Part shown: in pieces, positions 51,201 to 60,084 of the stretch
How positions within the stretch are numbered: position 1 is the stretch's first letter
How the letters are laid out: every line of letters begins with the position of its first letter
Origin: Trichostrongylus colubriformis
Taxonomy: Eukaryota > Nematoda > Chromadorea > Rhabditida > Trichostrongylidae
Direction: 5' to 3'
Assembly: GCA_963978905.1 (NCBI GenBank)
Contig: OZ022260.1
Span: 7,925,725 to 7,989,724 of the forward strand
Length of the DNA: 64,000 nucleotides
Program-made: the position numbers and the translations under genes
Notes under the pieces: generated by a model
The model's input: only the letters and a program-made list of their open reading frames with translations
What the model was told of the DNA's origin: nothing
The model's database searches: none

Positions 51201-54200
51201 CAATGCCGTTATGGCGCGCTCATTTGGAGTTCGAACTGTAGACAATGAAAGACCACGGAATTCAGAGGTGAGATACCATTCAAATAGACAGACACTGTAT
51301 TTAAAGTAATAGCGGAGATTCCATGGTTCTATTCTCTTTGAAAATCACTGTAAAAGAGCACAGTCTCACAAAAACGCGAAGAAAACCGAGAAATTCTCCT
51401 TGTCCGACCCAGAAATGGAAAAACTGGGAAAACAGCAGCCCGTTCAAGTTCCCGCCGAGTGACACCTGAACAGCTGTCAGCGAAAAGGAGCAATTCAGAT
51501 TTTCGCGCCCAATGTTGACTTGCTTCCCACTCTGCCTCCCTGACCACATGACCGTCACCTCTTTGCTGATACAGCTCTCGCGGCCAGCCTTCCTGGATGC
51601 TCCATCTCGTCAGAGCTATCTTAAGGAGTCTGTCTCCTAGTCGAATCTTCGTTTCTCGCGTGAAACTTTGTGGGTGGCCCGTAAAATACAAGTATAACAT
51701 AAATATGTGGGCAACTCTGAAGCACTCAAATTTCCGTGGAGAATCCTTTAATATTGCTTTTTCATGGGAAATGGGTACAATAATTTGGGTAAGCTAACGG
51801 AAAGAAGTTAGAGACGCCTACCGCCACATCACCGGTCTATCGACTGGTCACGCGAACCTGTGACGTGTGACGGTCACACGTTGCACATTGTACATACTTC
51901 ATCGCGTGAACGAGCTGTCTTCAGTGACATCCCTCAGGGGCCTCCAAGTGCGTCTTGCACAAAACAACCACCTATCATCCTGCTAAAAACTTAGATTCAT
52001 TTACCGTGGATATAGCCCCCCTTAACACCTAATTATCCTGTCCAATTCCGAAGCAAAGCAAATCCAGTCGTAGAATCGTACAGTGGCTGGAATCCAAGCT
52101 CTATTCACTTGAAGTCGATTGTTTTTTTTTTTCGTCCAATAAGTTGGAAGTATATAAGTTGGAAGTAGCAATAAGATCCGTCATTCAGCCACATTTTACC
52201 CGGCCTTGCGGATCTGTGATGTGTTGCGGTCACAGGTAGCACACATATCGTTTCACTTTCGAGACACCCATCTTATTATCTCTTCTACCCTACCAATTGT
52301 AGCATAACCCGAAATATAGGGTGTTCTACATCGCCGTGACATACGTCACAACTTTGCCTTGTCTGGGAAATAATGGAACCTTTTTCAGACTCCTCAGAAA
52401 GTAGATGGTGATGGAGAAGCTGTGAATCCGTCTACACTTATAGAGGAAATAGCAAAACTCGAAGTATTTCAATTTCATTTTAGTTTTCAAATCAAAACTT
52501 TCACTATGAGGTTATAGGTATCAGATCCCAAACTCAACATTTTAGTAAATTCAGAAACGTTTGTCAAACATACAACGTAATTGATTTTTGGACTTTTTTC
52601 CCAGGCAGCAATGAATAGTGTTGAACGAAAAGTGGAGGAAGCTGAAGGCAATGCGGTTCCATTTGAAGGAAATGCAATTCAATCGAGACAATCTATTCCG
52701 GTATATCTTTTATTTGATTATTTATATTTGGCTTTTAACGATTCGCAATGTATAAAAATTATTGGCAGAAATCAGTGGAATACACAGAAGAAATAGCTGG
52801 ACTCGCTTATCGACGGACAACTCGATCTGAATCTATCGCAACCACGCCCACTTATCCACCTGAGGTGAAACCTTTCTGTTTAGCGACGCCAAAAATAAAC
52901 AGGGAAGTTTTTAAAGGCAGTGTTTGGGGAAATTCGGCAGAAAAGTAAAAGAAGTAGTGAATGTGAAAGTCGAGATGCCTAGTAACAGGATAATGAAGAA
53001 AAAACGGATGGAAATGGCCAAAAACCCGAGAAATAGGACTTCTCCCCACCGTTGTTCCTCGATGTGGAGCATTACCGTGAAGAGGCGGGTGGTCCGGACG
53101 AGTGTTCCATTGGCGTGCTGCCATGTTGTAAACACGAAGAGATGTTCGAGAATGAGTGAGCATCCCTTTTCTGGAGTGCGCTTTAAGCCAAAACTGAGAA
53201 AGCGGGCCGCGATACCTTCTATTCCCACCCCAGGCAATCAGTCGCTAGGAGGCGGACCGAGCACAGTAAGGCGGCTCGAGCAGAAAAGGCCGCCTCTGCC
53301 ACAGCTCGGGGGCGCGCCCTTCGTGGGGGATTTCGCCGCAAATAGGCTTTCCAAACCCGTAGTTTTCGAGTGATTGACTCCTCTTAGGGATTTTCATCAC
53401 CCACATTACCCCTAACACTGTCTTTAAGAAGTGAATAATCACTAACCAAGAAACCATGTTCAAAAGACTTAAGGGTGAAAACAAGGAAGTAATCAATTGA
53501 TTTATAATTATTAAAGTAATCAATTAATTCTGTTAGCGAAGTTATTTCTGCAATACTGTGTTTTAGCATATCAATGTCCAACGTACCCAAGAATAGATAC
53601 TGATTTGAAGCGCATATGGATTCCTTTCAGCGCACTTCATTCCAAGAAAGCTTTTTTACCTTGTAAACATTGATAAACAACTGTTTTGCTCTATCAAAAA
53701 CAAAGTCAATGATAATTTTCGTGCGTCTTCACGCTTCATAAAGTCTCTCGGTATGCTGAAGTGAAAAAAAACCCGAAGCAATTCCCTGAAAACCATAAAA
53801 ATAAGGTGTTCCTGACCTTTGGCCACGTGATAATATCATCTCACCCGATCAGGTCGCTGTTACTATAGGAATATTTCCTGTCCTATCTTATCATAGTCGG
53901 TAGCATGCCTCTTATCCACGTAAGGCCGCCGTCAGATTTTGCGATTCTGCAATTTTGCGGTGTCGCGATTCCGCACGCGAAGTTGCCGCATTGCACAATC
54001 TCAAGCTCGTAGTGCGAAAGTGCGACGTCACACAATCGCAAAATCGTAAAGTGTGACGGCGGCCTGAGTGCACCGGCTGCCCCCTTGGCTAAGGCATTGT
54101 TCAGAGTTCGCTATTAAGGCAATGACGCTATTCAGGTAGATGGAGAAGGATGCAAATCGATCGGGCAATCCAGGCGATAGCGCGACAGGTATATCGTTCT

Positions 54201-57200
54201 CCTGATCGATACGTATCTCATCCTTTTTGTCTGAATAGCGCCGCGCGACTCGCCTGAATCGCGAACTCTAAACAATACCTAAATCTGAATGTTCAACAAC
54301 AACTGAGGCTCCAAAAAAGTTATCCAAAACTTTTTGGAGTCTCTGGAGTCTTTATATAAAAACAAAAGACCACTCAAAAGTCTTGAAAGTTTTTTGAAAT
54401 ATTTCTGCAATATTTCGTGTCAACACCTTCTTCAGGCCCTGCCAAAGACGAATAGTGCGGAAAAATTTTTCTTTTTTCTGCACCATACGTCTCTGGCAGT
54501 GCCTGAAAAAGGTGTTAAACACCGAAATAATACAGAAATATTCCAAAAAACTTTTAAGGGGTCTTTTAAGTTTTTGAATAAATTTTTTGGAGCCTTTATC
54601 GCTGTTGAACATTCAGATAATCATGAGACTCCGGAACAGCACAATATCAAAATACCCAAATCGTGAAGGGTTTTGGAGCATCTTCAGGCGGTGGCCGTCA
54701 TCTCATTTACGAGTTTTGCACTTGTTTATTTCGCACCCCTGCGCCGTCGTACACCCTTTGCAGTCACGCAAAGAGCTATCTGCTCACAGACCACAATACT
54801 CAAATTCTCGTGAACTATGCCTTTATACTTGCCTAAGCTCCCTCATATTCCTTCGGCAGAACAATCGAATTGGACGGCATCTGAAAATGCTTCTGCTTCT
54901 GGTGCTATTGCTAGTGGCAGAACATATCTGAGAACGAGACCTCTCCTCGAATGCTCATCCCATCTTTGGACCAACATACACCCCTTCCCCTTTTTTCGCT
55001 AATTTGTAATGGCTAATAAGACCTCCTTTTATCGCTCGGTTCTGACAAAGCACGAAGAAGCGAGCGTCAATCATGTTTTTAGCATTCAGCATTCACTTCT
55101 TATCTCTGGCGCGTCCACCCGGCTCATACACAGATTAATAAATAAATTGTCGATTCTAGGAAGGACCCGAAATGGCCATGGATCTGAATTTGGTACCTGT
55201 CCAAAAAGGATTTCTCCCGGGAGCTAATGCGGATTTCCATCAGCAACCCATTCATTTTATCACCGAGGGAAGTACTGATCACGAAGGTAAGTTGGTTGCT
55301 TTTGCGAGAAGTATAAAGCGTCATGTGGAAAGTGGTAGGGTAGATGCCAGGCGGCTACTGCCCGAGGTGGGGAGAGGGGTTGCACCGGCGGTGTGGTGTG
55401 GATCAGCCGCAGATCTTCCGAAGGTTTATAGCAACAACGTTTCATCATTGCCACATAGCGACGGAAATGACAAGGAGTGTCCAATATTCAAGGCAATTTC
55501 TGGCAGTTAGATAAAATATAGCCTAAAGGAATCGTCCACGGGTAAATGTCCGCATGCAAAGTTCCACGCGAAAAAGTGAGAATTCGAATGAGATACAGCT
55601 CCTTCAATTCTCGGCCGCGCGAGCGGGCCTCCAGGTGAAGGCCCCTTCCGTCGTCCGTCGCGGTTGGGACGGAGAGTGAGACTGTTTACGTAATTTTCTG
55701 TGCTTACAGTGCGTCTCCGACCGCGATGGACGACGGGGAGGAAACTTGCTCTGAGGCCCCGCCTATCCGGCCGAGACTTTGTGGTGCTGTATATAAGCTG
55801 GATTCAGATTTTCGCGTGAAACTTTGCATGCGGCCTACATTAGGCAAATACAACATAATATATGGGTAACAGGAAAGCTCATTTTCTCGTGAACGATTCC
55901 TTTAAGTCATCTGCAGATTAGTCGGTCAAAGAATTTCCAAATGACGAATGAATCACTGGAAGGATGACACTAAGAAATATGAATCAGGCAAAGAAATTAG
56001 AATATGAAATGTTAATTTATCTGTGTAAAGGTACAGAAAGGCGGAGCGTCCAGCCTCTGCATTCCCTCTTTTTTACAGCGCATCTACAGTTTACTGCACG
56101 ATACCACAACTTTGTAGTTTTCTGTTCTATTGCATTCGTGAACCTGAGTTCACGATGACTCAACAGAGCTCCTCCCGTGCGGAGGATATAAAAAGAGGCG
56201 GAGGCTGAGATCGTGGAACTTCGTGAGGAGCGGAGCTGAGGCTGCTCGGGTCACCTATTAATGTCTACGGTAACGCGGCGGTAGATGAAAGACGGTGCGG
56301 AACATCACGTTCTACATCGACGGACCCTTACAGGGGAGCGCACAGGAGGGAAAGGAAAGGAACTGAAAACTCGGGAAATATATGTAAACGGTGCCTCCGT
56401 AGGAAAATATTGCGGTTGTAGCACTACAGAATTGCAGTATACTGGGTTAGAGATATGTGGATAGAGATGAAAAAACTTGGAGTAGTAAGAGTTTGACGGA
56501 AGTATGCACCACCAAAAGCTCGTTGAGACAGTGATGCAGTCTCATAATTTTGCAATACATATCTATCACTATGAAGTTCGAAAAATTCCCTTATTACAGA
56601 GACCCGGTGGACAGAATGGGGCCAATGGGCCGATTGCTTTTGTGGGAAGCAAGTAAGGACACGACGATGTATTTATTCGGGTATTATGAGTCAAGGATGC
56701 CAAGGTAAGGTTTGCAGATCAAGCTTGAAGCTATCTTTACCGGTCCATGATCGTTTCACGAATGAAACGCGTTGCTTACGAATCAAGGTTAAACCGTTTT
56801 GAATTCACCAAAATTTCAGGTGATTCTTACGAGTCTCGAGATTGCGTTGGTGGTTCATGTCCAGTGCCAACTGAACGACATATGCCAGTCTTTAAGACAA
56901 CGGTAAGGAAATACCCCATCAACATGAGCTATAAGCACTCGCAAAGACGGTCTGGAGGCTGATAGGGGCCCGAGAACGAGGGCAATCCCCAGTCACATAC
57001 CGTGGGTCTTAAACAGAACTAACGAATCCCAAACCCCCACACTGGAAAAGAGCCATTGTTACGAAGTAATGGCAGAACTGATAGAAGAGAATGGTTCATG
57101 ATGCAAAATGGGGGAACCTGTGGGGAAGCAGGGCATTCTGCATTACTATGAGGACTTCTAATGAAGATATATTGAAAGAGGATCGTTAGTTGGAAGGAAA

Positions 57201-59258
57201 GCACGCAATAAGTAATGGGAGGTTGAAAAGCATTGGGGTGGATCACAATTCCTACTATGTGGGTGGCGGGGCTTCCTAAGAGAAGTGGTCCACACAACAA
57301 GGATCTGCTTCATCACCCCCCCCCCACCCCTTCCCGATCGTACAAAATTTCGAAATGAGACTAAGGCATAATATAATCTATTCCAAACTGACCCGTATTT
57401 TGTTACGAAATTACGAACTAAAACCAAAGAGGGGGGAGGGGCATACACAATTTTATACGAAATCATGAGTAAAAGAGATGGAGCGTCGGCGTTGACAGTT
57501 GAAGATAAGGTGCAAATAGGGGCAAAGGGGTGGAGCGACCGCATTTCCAGTCGAGGATAAGGTGCAAGTAGAGGCAAAGGGGCGTGGCGTATGCACAAGT
57601 AGGGGAAAAGGGGCGGAGCGTATGCAGTTCCATTAGAAAATCAGTTTAAAGCAGTAGCAGAAAAGGCGGAACGTCCGCATTTCCAGCGAAACAAAAGGCA
57701 AGAATAGACGTTAGAATGCGGAGATGTGCAACAAAAAAAAATAATAAAGAAGCTGTATGGAGAATCTGGTAAACACCAGAGGATCCAGTAAATACTAAAG
57801 GATTTGACATAAAGAAAATAATTGGAATGTTCTACAGTGCAAAGTCGCCAGAGAAACCTTTTTCCGTTCACTTTTCAGTTATCGAAGGGGGTTATGCATG
57901 AATATCTTGAGAAGAGACCGATCAATTATGTACCTCAAAAACAGGGAAAATTAAGGTTGACTGATACTCTGGCATACACATCAAGGGGTCCTAATTTTCG
58001 CCGCGTGCGACATGCGATAAAATCTGGCGGCGGAATGATGATTTACAATGGGAACACAATTTTCAATAAAATTGAACTATAAAACTTTCAGACATCTCAG
58101 CCACAACCACATAACCCTCACCGTGAACTCCGACCGCTCAAGCTCTATACATCTGTTTCTCGTGAGTTTTCTTTTCTACCTCTTAAATTTCATAATATAA
58201 CCCATCTCTCATCTCTAAGCTATTTTAGAGTCATGATCTTCAACGTCAGGTATCGAAGCATAGACATATTACATTTTTCATGATCAAATAATATTATTAA
58301 TAAATGTACAACATTAACTGTTCACCACACTGTGATCATTAGAAAATAGTTCACACAATGCAACGGTAAATAAACAGAAAGAAGTGTGATATTCGGGCAG
58401 TTATTAGAAATTTCCCCCATCAGACAAACGATTGGAATCTATTTATAGCACATAAACGATAGGAATGCATCACATAAAAATTCGCTACATTGAATCCCGT
58501 GAAATCATAGGCGGGCTTATCACAATGTCAATGATATCCATAAAAACGGCAGTTTATGTCGACGGTACGGCTGAATTAGCGTACATAGCTGGCGAAAAAC
58601 GGTGACGTTCAAAGGCCATAGTTGATGTCAGTCAACAGATCAATACATATTTTTTGTGCAAGATACTCGCGAAGTTTACGCCAACTATGAGCTACCTTAG
58701 CCTTGTCTCTTCGTTGATGATGAGGGTATTCAGTAACATATCTGTTGAAAACGCCGTGAGCTTACAGTCCATTTCGCAGCCACTGATGGCTGGCTTACGG
58801 ACTTGGGCGAGGGTGTATCATAATCTCTCGGTCCGCCATACACTCTCACTTGCCATGCACTCTAATCCTCGCCACTCACCCGTGTCCGTAGGCCACGCCC
58901 TATCAGGCGCTTCGAAATGGAGTATACGATACTTTCAAGCAAGATACCCTGTCGTGCACCTGTGCACTACATGATTCCGCACTCAGCCTTTCCAAGGAGT
59001 TGGGCCCGGTTTAAAGGAAACGTGCGTCGAAAAAGTCATGGGTTGCGATATGCGATCGGGTTCGAAATTTGAATTTTAGGTAATCCTTGCCTCAAAGACT
59101 GAACAGGCGAGTTATCGCCGTATGGTGATTTCGAAAGCTTCGCTGAACTGAACGTAGACCGGTTCAAACGAGCCTCAAAAGTGCGACGTGCGCTAATTTC
59201 ATCTGGAAGTGCCAAAATAAGATGCTGGTGCAGTCTTGGAATACTAGACCTGATCTAG
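24208..59258 (+). CDS. large secreted protein with two TSP1 repeats, 26-27 exons
   Basis: Reconstructed by splice sites and phase: 24208-24259, 35916-36020, 37521-37636, 38231-38468, 39470-39541, 39613-39679, 41828-41939, 42049-42135, 43524-43713, 44870-44952, 45379-45590, 47756-47859, 47948-48054, 50575-50668, 50842-50906, 50966-51079, 51154-51267, 52389-52463, 52605-52700, 52769-52864, 52921-53265 (probable), 55160-55286, 56600-56704, 56820-56902, 57879-58004 (3' end uncertain), 58092-58161, 59107-59258 (tentative, TAG). About 1,070 aa. Exon 1 is a signal peptide (MSRRLAIHVLCLLIPL). TSP1 repeat 1 spans exons 3-4 (WGGWSAWSFC...RVRAC, then C in LPCDHN). TSP1 repeat 2 spans the 56600 and 56820 exons (WTEWGQWADC, RTRRC, GGSCPVP). 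Both carry WxxW motifs typical of C-mannosylation. The middle is Pro/Glu- and Lys-rich, with a Thr tract (DITFTTTTTTTEAPTTTSTT) in the 45379 exon. An extracellular matrix or adhesive role is inferred. I do not recognise an orthologue. Confidence 0.75.
25146..25360. mobile_element. mariner-type MITE, 215 bp (intron 1 of TSP1 gene)
   Basis: Begins TTAGGTTAGTGCATAATTAC and ends ATTAATTATGCACCAGTTCA, imperfect inverted ends. TA at 25144-25145 and 25361-25362. A relative, interrupted by another MITE, is at about 63040-63580. Another possible mariner end (TTAGGTTCTGCCCAAGTCTT) starts at 25711 with no partner seen. Confidence 0.6.
25363..30285. other. intron 1 of TSP1 gene, left part
   Basis: No exon was recognised. 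The 72-codon ORF at 25390-25608 lacks a known domain. Two CT microsatellites (26872-26884, 27039-27060) sit in diverged flanks sharing GTGGGAATTT-like words. A poly-C run is at 27626-27638. A SINE-like stretch on the - strand (about 28000-28290) has a tRNA-like head (GTAGTGCAGTGGATTAAGG). A hairpin MITE is at 28926-29106. Confidence 0.4.
28926..29106. mobile_element. hairpin MITE (CGCAATTTTGCG family)
   Basis: Ends TGCCAGACTTCGCAATTTTG and the inverted CGCAAAGCCTGACACCGGC. Rich in CGCAA/TTGCG words, like the unit at 53923-54065. Confidence 0.5.
30286..30474. repeat. cluster of five perfect GC-rich hairpins
   Basis: Five consecutive perfect inverted repeats: 30286-30297/30302-30313 (12-bp stem, 4-base loop), 30324-30335/30339-30350 (12 bp, loop TTC), 30356-30363/30367-30374 (8 bp, loop TTC), 30421-30432/30437-30448 (12 bp, loop TAGC) and 30456-30463/30467-30474 (8 bp, loop TTC). 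The stems are almost pure G/C in an A/T-rich intron. Three hairpins have C-TTC-G tips like stable RNA tetraloops. A partial direct repeat (CATTGCAGCAGG) follows at 30472 and again near 30510. Function unknown. Confidence 0.9.
31030..33130. repeat. ~250-bp tandem repeat array, about 9 units
   Basis: The anchor GGGCGGAGCTAGGCTTAG recurs at about 31041, 31301, 31548, 31789, 32040, 32292, 32539, 32729 and 33060. Most spacings are 241-260 bases; the last two units are rearranged. Each unit also carries TATGCTCCGTACACTT, CTAACCTGCCCGACCTCCAC and GTCAGTCCCTACCCAGTCC. The ORFs of 60-152 codons here are repeat translations. A CA microsatellite lies at 32852-32886. It sits in intron 1 of the TSP1 gene. 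Confidence 0.9.
33300..33862. repeat. ~140-bp tandem repeat array, 4 units
   Basis: The word GCCATTCGCCTTTCG occurs at 33304, 33448, 33583 and 33727. Each unit continues CTCCTTATCAGCCCTTATCA, CACCATTAATGTCCCC and ends TTTGCTGCGACGCGAGATAT. Unit similarity is high. The first unit starts inside divergent sequence. Confidence 0.88.
33873..33925. repeat. GACA microsatellite
   Basis: GGACAGACAGACAGACAGAC followed by a CA run and a second GACA run. It directly follows the 140-bp array and is followed by TTTATATATAGAGTA. Confidence 0.9.
33956..34976. other. intron 1 of TSP1 gene, no feature seen
   Basis: Unique-looking sequence between the GACA repeat and the Tc1-like relic. No exon or repeat was recognised. 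Confidence 0.35.
34977..35850 (-). mobile_element. Tc1-like element, 874 bp, decayed
   Basis: The inverted ends (CACTGCTCTGCAAAATTATA / TATAATTATGCAGAGCACTG) are flanked by TA at 34975-34976 and 35851-35852. The - strand keeps transposase remnants: KGGGVMV and, downstream, FMQVNGPSHFTRSTRSW in the position of the FxQDNAPxHTARST motif of Tc1-like enzymes. The catalytic Asp of that motif is replaced by Val, so the copy is dead. It lies just upstream of exon 2 of the TSP1 gene. Confidence 0.8.
38604..38885 (+). mobile_element. SINE-like repeat, copy 1 (intron 4)
   Basis: The head has a tRNA-like layout (GGTGGTGTAGTG, then GGATCAATTCCCGC resembling a B box). The body contains CCAAGTCTTCCATCCC, ACTTGTACATCG, CATCACGATTCTGA and GCGGCGCATCCCACA. 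The same body is present inverted at 46935-47190. No coding capacity. Confidence 0.6.
39680..41827. other. intron 6 of TSP1 gene
   Basis: Holds a right-arm fragment of the GC-rich fold-back family at about 40250-40345 (AAAACTTTGCATGCGGCCCT, ATTACAACATAAATATAGGG). Nothing else was recognised. Confidence 0.4.
42335..42547. mobile_element. MITE, ACTTACGAC family, copy C (intron 8)
   Basis: Begins GTGTCCACTTACGACAGAAA and ends TTTTTTGACGTAAGTAGACA. GC-rich subterminal blocks like the other copies. A C-run follows at 42625-42638. Confidence 0.75.
44071..44292. mobile_element. MITE, ACTTACGAC family, copy D, inverted (intron 9)
   Basis: Begins GTGTGTGCACTTACGACAGG and ends CGTTATAAGTGCGCAC. The internal CACCCATGCCAC-type sequence runs on the opposite strand to copies B, C and F, so this copy is inserted in reverse. 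Confidence 0.7.
46263..46681. mobile_element. GC-rich fold-back element, copy 3 (intron 11)
   Basis: Begins GGAATCGTCTACGGAAAATG and ends TTTTTCCGCGGACGATTTCT, with the same arm blocks as copies 1 and 2 (TTATGTTGTATTTGCC, TTTCACGCGAAAAAG, GGGCGGAGCCTCCG). Confidence 0.8.
46935..47190 (-). mobile_element. SINE-like repeat, copy 2 (intron 11)
   Basis: Reverse complement of the 38604 repeat: TGACTTGTACATCGGCTGG, TTCACGATTCTGAAG, ATGGCGCATCCCACAAAAG. Its head on the - strand reads GTGCGAGGATCCAAGTCTGC. Confidence 0.6.
48081..49437. mobile_element. GC-rich fold-back element, copy 4, split by a mariner-type insertion
   Basis: The left arm (48081-48186) ends in GTGAAAAAGGGGAAATTCTA. The right part resumes at 49085 with GCTGAGATACAGCTCCTCAAA and runs to TGCATGATTCCTTAA. 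The two parts are the expected continuation of the fold-back consensus once 48187-49084 is removed. Confidence 0.85.
48187..49084. mobile_element. mariner-ended element, 898 bp, copy 2 (nested)
   Basis: Ends TTAGGTTGTAAGGAAAGTTT and CTTTCCTTACAACCTAA, with TA on both sides (48185-48186, 49085-49086). Its sequence closely matches the copy at 11036-11934 from end to end. The - strand ORF at 48604-48939 is the partner of the one at 11454-11789. Confidence 0.92.
49607..50104. mobile_element. Tc1-like MITE, 498 bp (intron 13)
   Basis: Ends CAGTAGCGCTCAAAAGTGTT and the inverted GACTTTTGAACGCTACTG, flanked by TA at 49605-49606 and 50105-50106. GTTCGGCC and GGCCGGAG follow just inside. No transposase motif. 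Confidence 0.75.
51620..51751. mobile_element. half copy of the GC-rich fold-back element (intron 17)
   Basis: Only right-arm blocks are present: TTTCTCGCGTGAAACTTTG, AAGTATAACATAAATATGTG and CCGTGGAGAATCCTTTAA. Confidence 0.55.
53923..54065. mobile_element. hairpin MITE 1 of a cluster of three
   Basis: Ends AGGCCGCCGTCAGATTTTGC and the inverted AAAGTGTGACGGCGGCCT. The interior is rich in CGCAA/TTGCG words. In the intron before the 55160 exon. Confidence 0.7.
54092..54280. mobile_element. hairpin MITE 2 of a cluster of three
   Basis: Ends AGGCATTGTTCAGAGTTCGC and the inverted GCGAACTCTAAACAATACCT; second blocks GACGCTATTCAG and CTGAATAGCGCC. A different family from its neighbours. Confidence 0.7.
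54307..54594. mobile_element. hairpin MITE 3 of a cluster of three
   Basis: Ends GGCTCCAAAAAAGTTATCCA and the inverted TTGAATAAATTTTTTGGAGCC (shown in part). Arms continue to CACCTTCTTCAGGCCCTGCC / GGCAGTGCCTGAAAAAGGTG. The ORFs of 86 and 110 codons here are arm translations. Confidence 0.75.
55523..55905. mobile_element. GC-rich fold-back element, copy 5
   Basis: Begins CTAAAGGAATCGTCCACGGG and ends GTGAACGATTCCTTTAAG. The left arm is partly deleted (it lacks the TTATGTTGTATTTGCC block); the right arm is complete. Confidence 0.8.
56903..57878. other. intron of TSP1 gene, no feature seen
   Basis: Contains short imperfect tandem words around 57480-57680 (GGCAAAGGGGxGGAGCG and GATAAGGTGCAA) and a poly-C run at 57317-57325. 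No exon was recognised. Confidence 0.35.
58765..58930. mobile_element. MITE (CCATTTCGGAGCGCC family), copy 2
   Basis: Begins TTACAGTCCATTTCGCAGCC and ends CTATCAGGCGCTTCGAAATG GAGTATA (split). More diverged than the EndoU intron copy at 14916. Confidence 0.6.
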
Positions 59259-60084
59259 CCACATACCGTAACGCTTTCTTGTGGCAGTAAATCTGTAGAC
59301 CACAATTCCCTTCGTCGAGCTAGTGCAACATCCGTGTAAACGCTAGCCATACCCGCTCGAGCTTCTTAGGTCAGCGAGCTCAAAAGGGCGTGCTTAGCTC
59401 GGGTCCGAGTGGGTGTAACGCCGTGGTGCTGCACGTGGATAGTAACTCGAGGAAAAGTGTGCCTTTAATCGGGAAATCCTCGACAGAAGAATTCATTTGC
59501 CCTGCTGTTGGAGAGTCGCCATCAAAGACTGCATCAAAGGGGCGGTCGATTGGTCGAATTTTCACTCCCGACATCGCACCTGCGGCGCCATCAGCGCGAC
59601 TTGCTGCAGTCGGTTGGAATTCCGCTCAATATGCAGTGGGCTGGAACCGTGAGGGACCTTCAAAGATTGCAGGATGGAAGTTTTGGAAGTTCTTATATGT
59701 TATGGTTGTTGTTATTTCAACGGATAAAACTACAAACAACTCGCACACGCCGCGCCGCTCGCCGCGGGCGGCCGCGCGAAATTTTGACCAATTCGCCCCC
59801 ACCCCTCCGCTCAACAAGGTTCCCGGTAGCACCCGAGAAGGTCCACCCCCGTGGCAAATAGTTATTAAGGCTCTTTTATTTTTGGTAATGAAATATGTTG
59901 CCTAGCATAGGAGCAAATACGATTTCTGACATTATATGAGCCATTTTTGTCTCCTCACAACACATCTTTGAGATCCACAAGCCACGACATTAAACGAGTC
60001 ACTTGATCAGTGCGCTATCCACGTATGGCGACCTTACAAAGAGGACCTCGTGGCGGCAGGAGTGTCACCGAAGAATTTGTAGTG
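59259..60084. other. convergent intergenic gap
   Basis: Lies between the tentative stop of the TSP1 gene and the stop of the CSPG4-like gene. It holds MITE copy E (59549-59793). On the - strand an AATAAA at 59875-59880, about 205 bases after the CSPG4-like stop, could be its polyadenylation signal. Confidence 0.4.
59549..59793. mobile_element. MITE, ACTTACGAC-related, copy E
   Basis: Ends ATTGGTCGAATTTTCACTCC and GAAATTTTGACCAAT. The interior matches the family (CATCGCACCTGCGGCGCC, GGAATTCCGCTCAATATGCA, CGCCGCTCGCCGCGGGC), but the outermost bases differ from the GTGT-type ends, so it is a subfamily. Confidence 0.6.

Noticed and set aside
51828..52260. Similar CTGTGAxGTGTxxCGGTCACA words at 51.85 and 52.21 kb as regulatory sites
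   Set aside because: Only two diverged occurrences were seen, inside an intron. There is not enough to call a site or repeat family.
54334..54666. 110-codon ORF rich in Lys/Phe
   Set aside because: It coincides with the hairpin MITE at 54307-54594; a mirror ORF on the other strand has the same cause.
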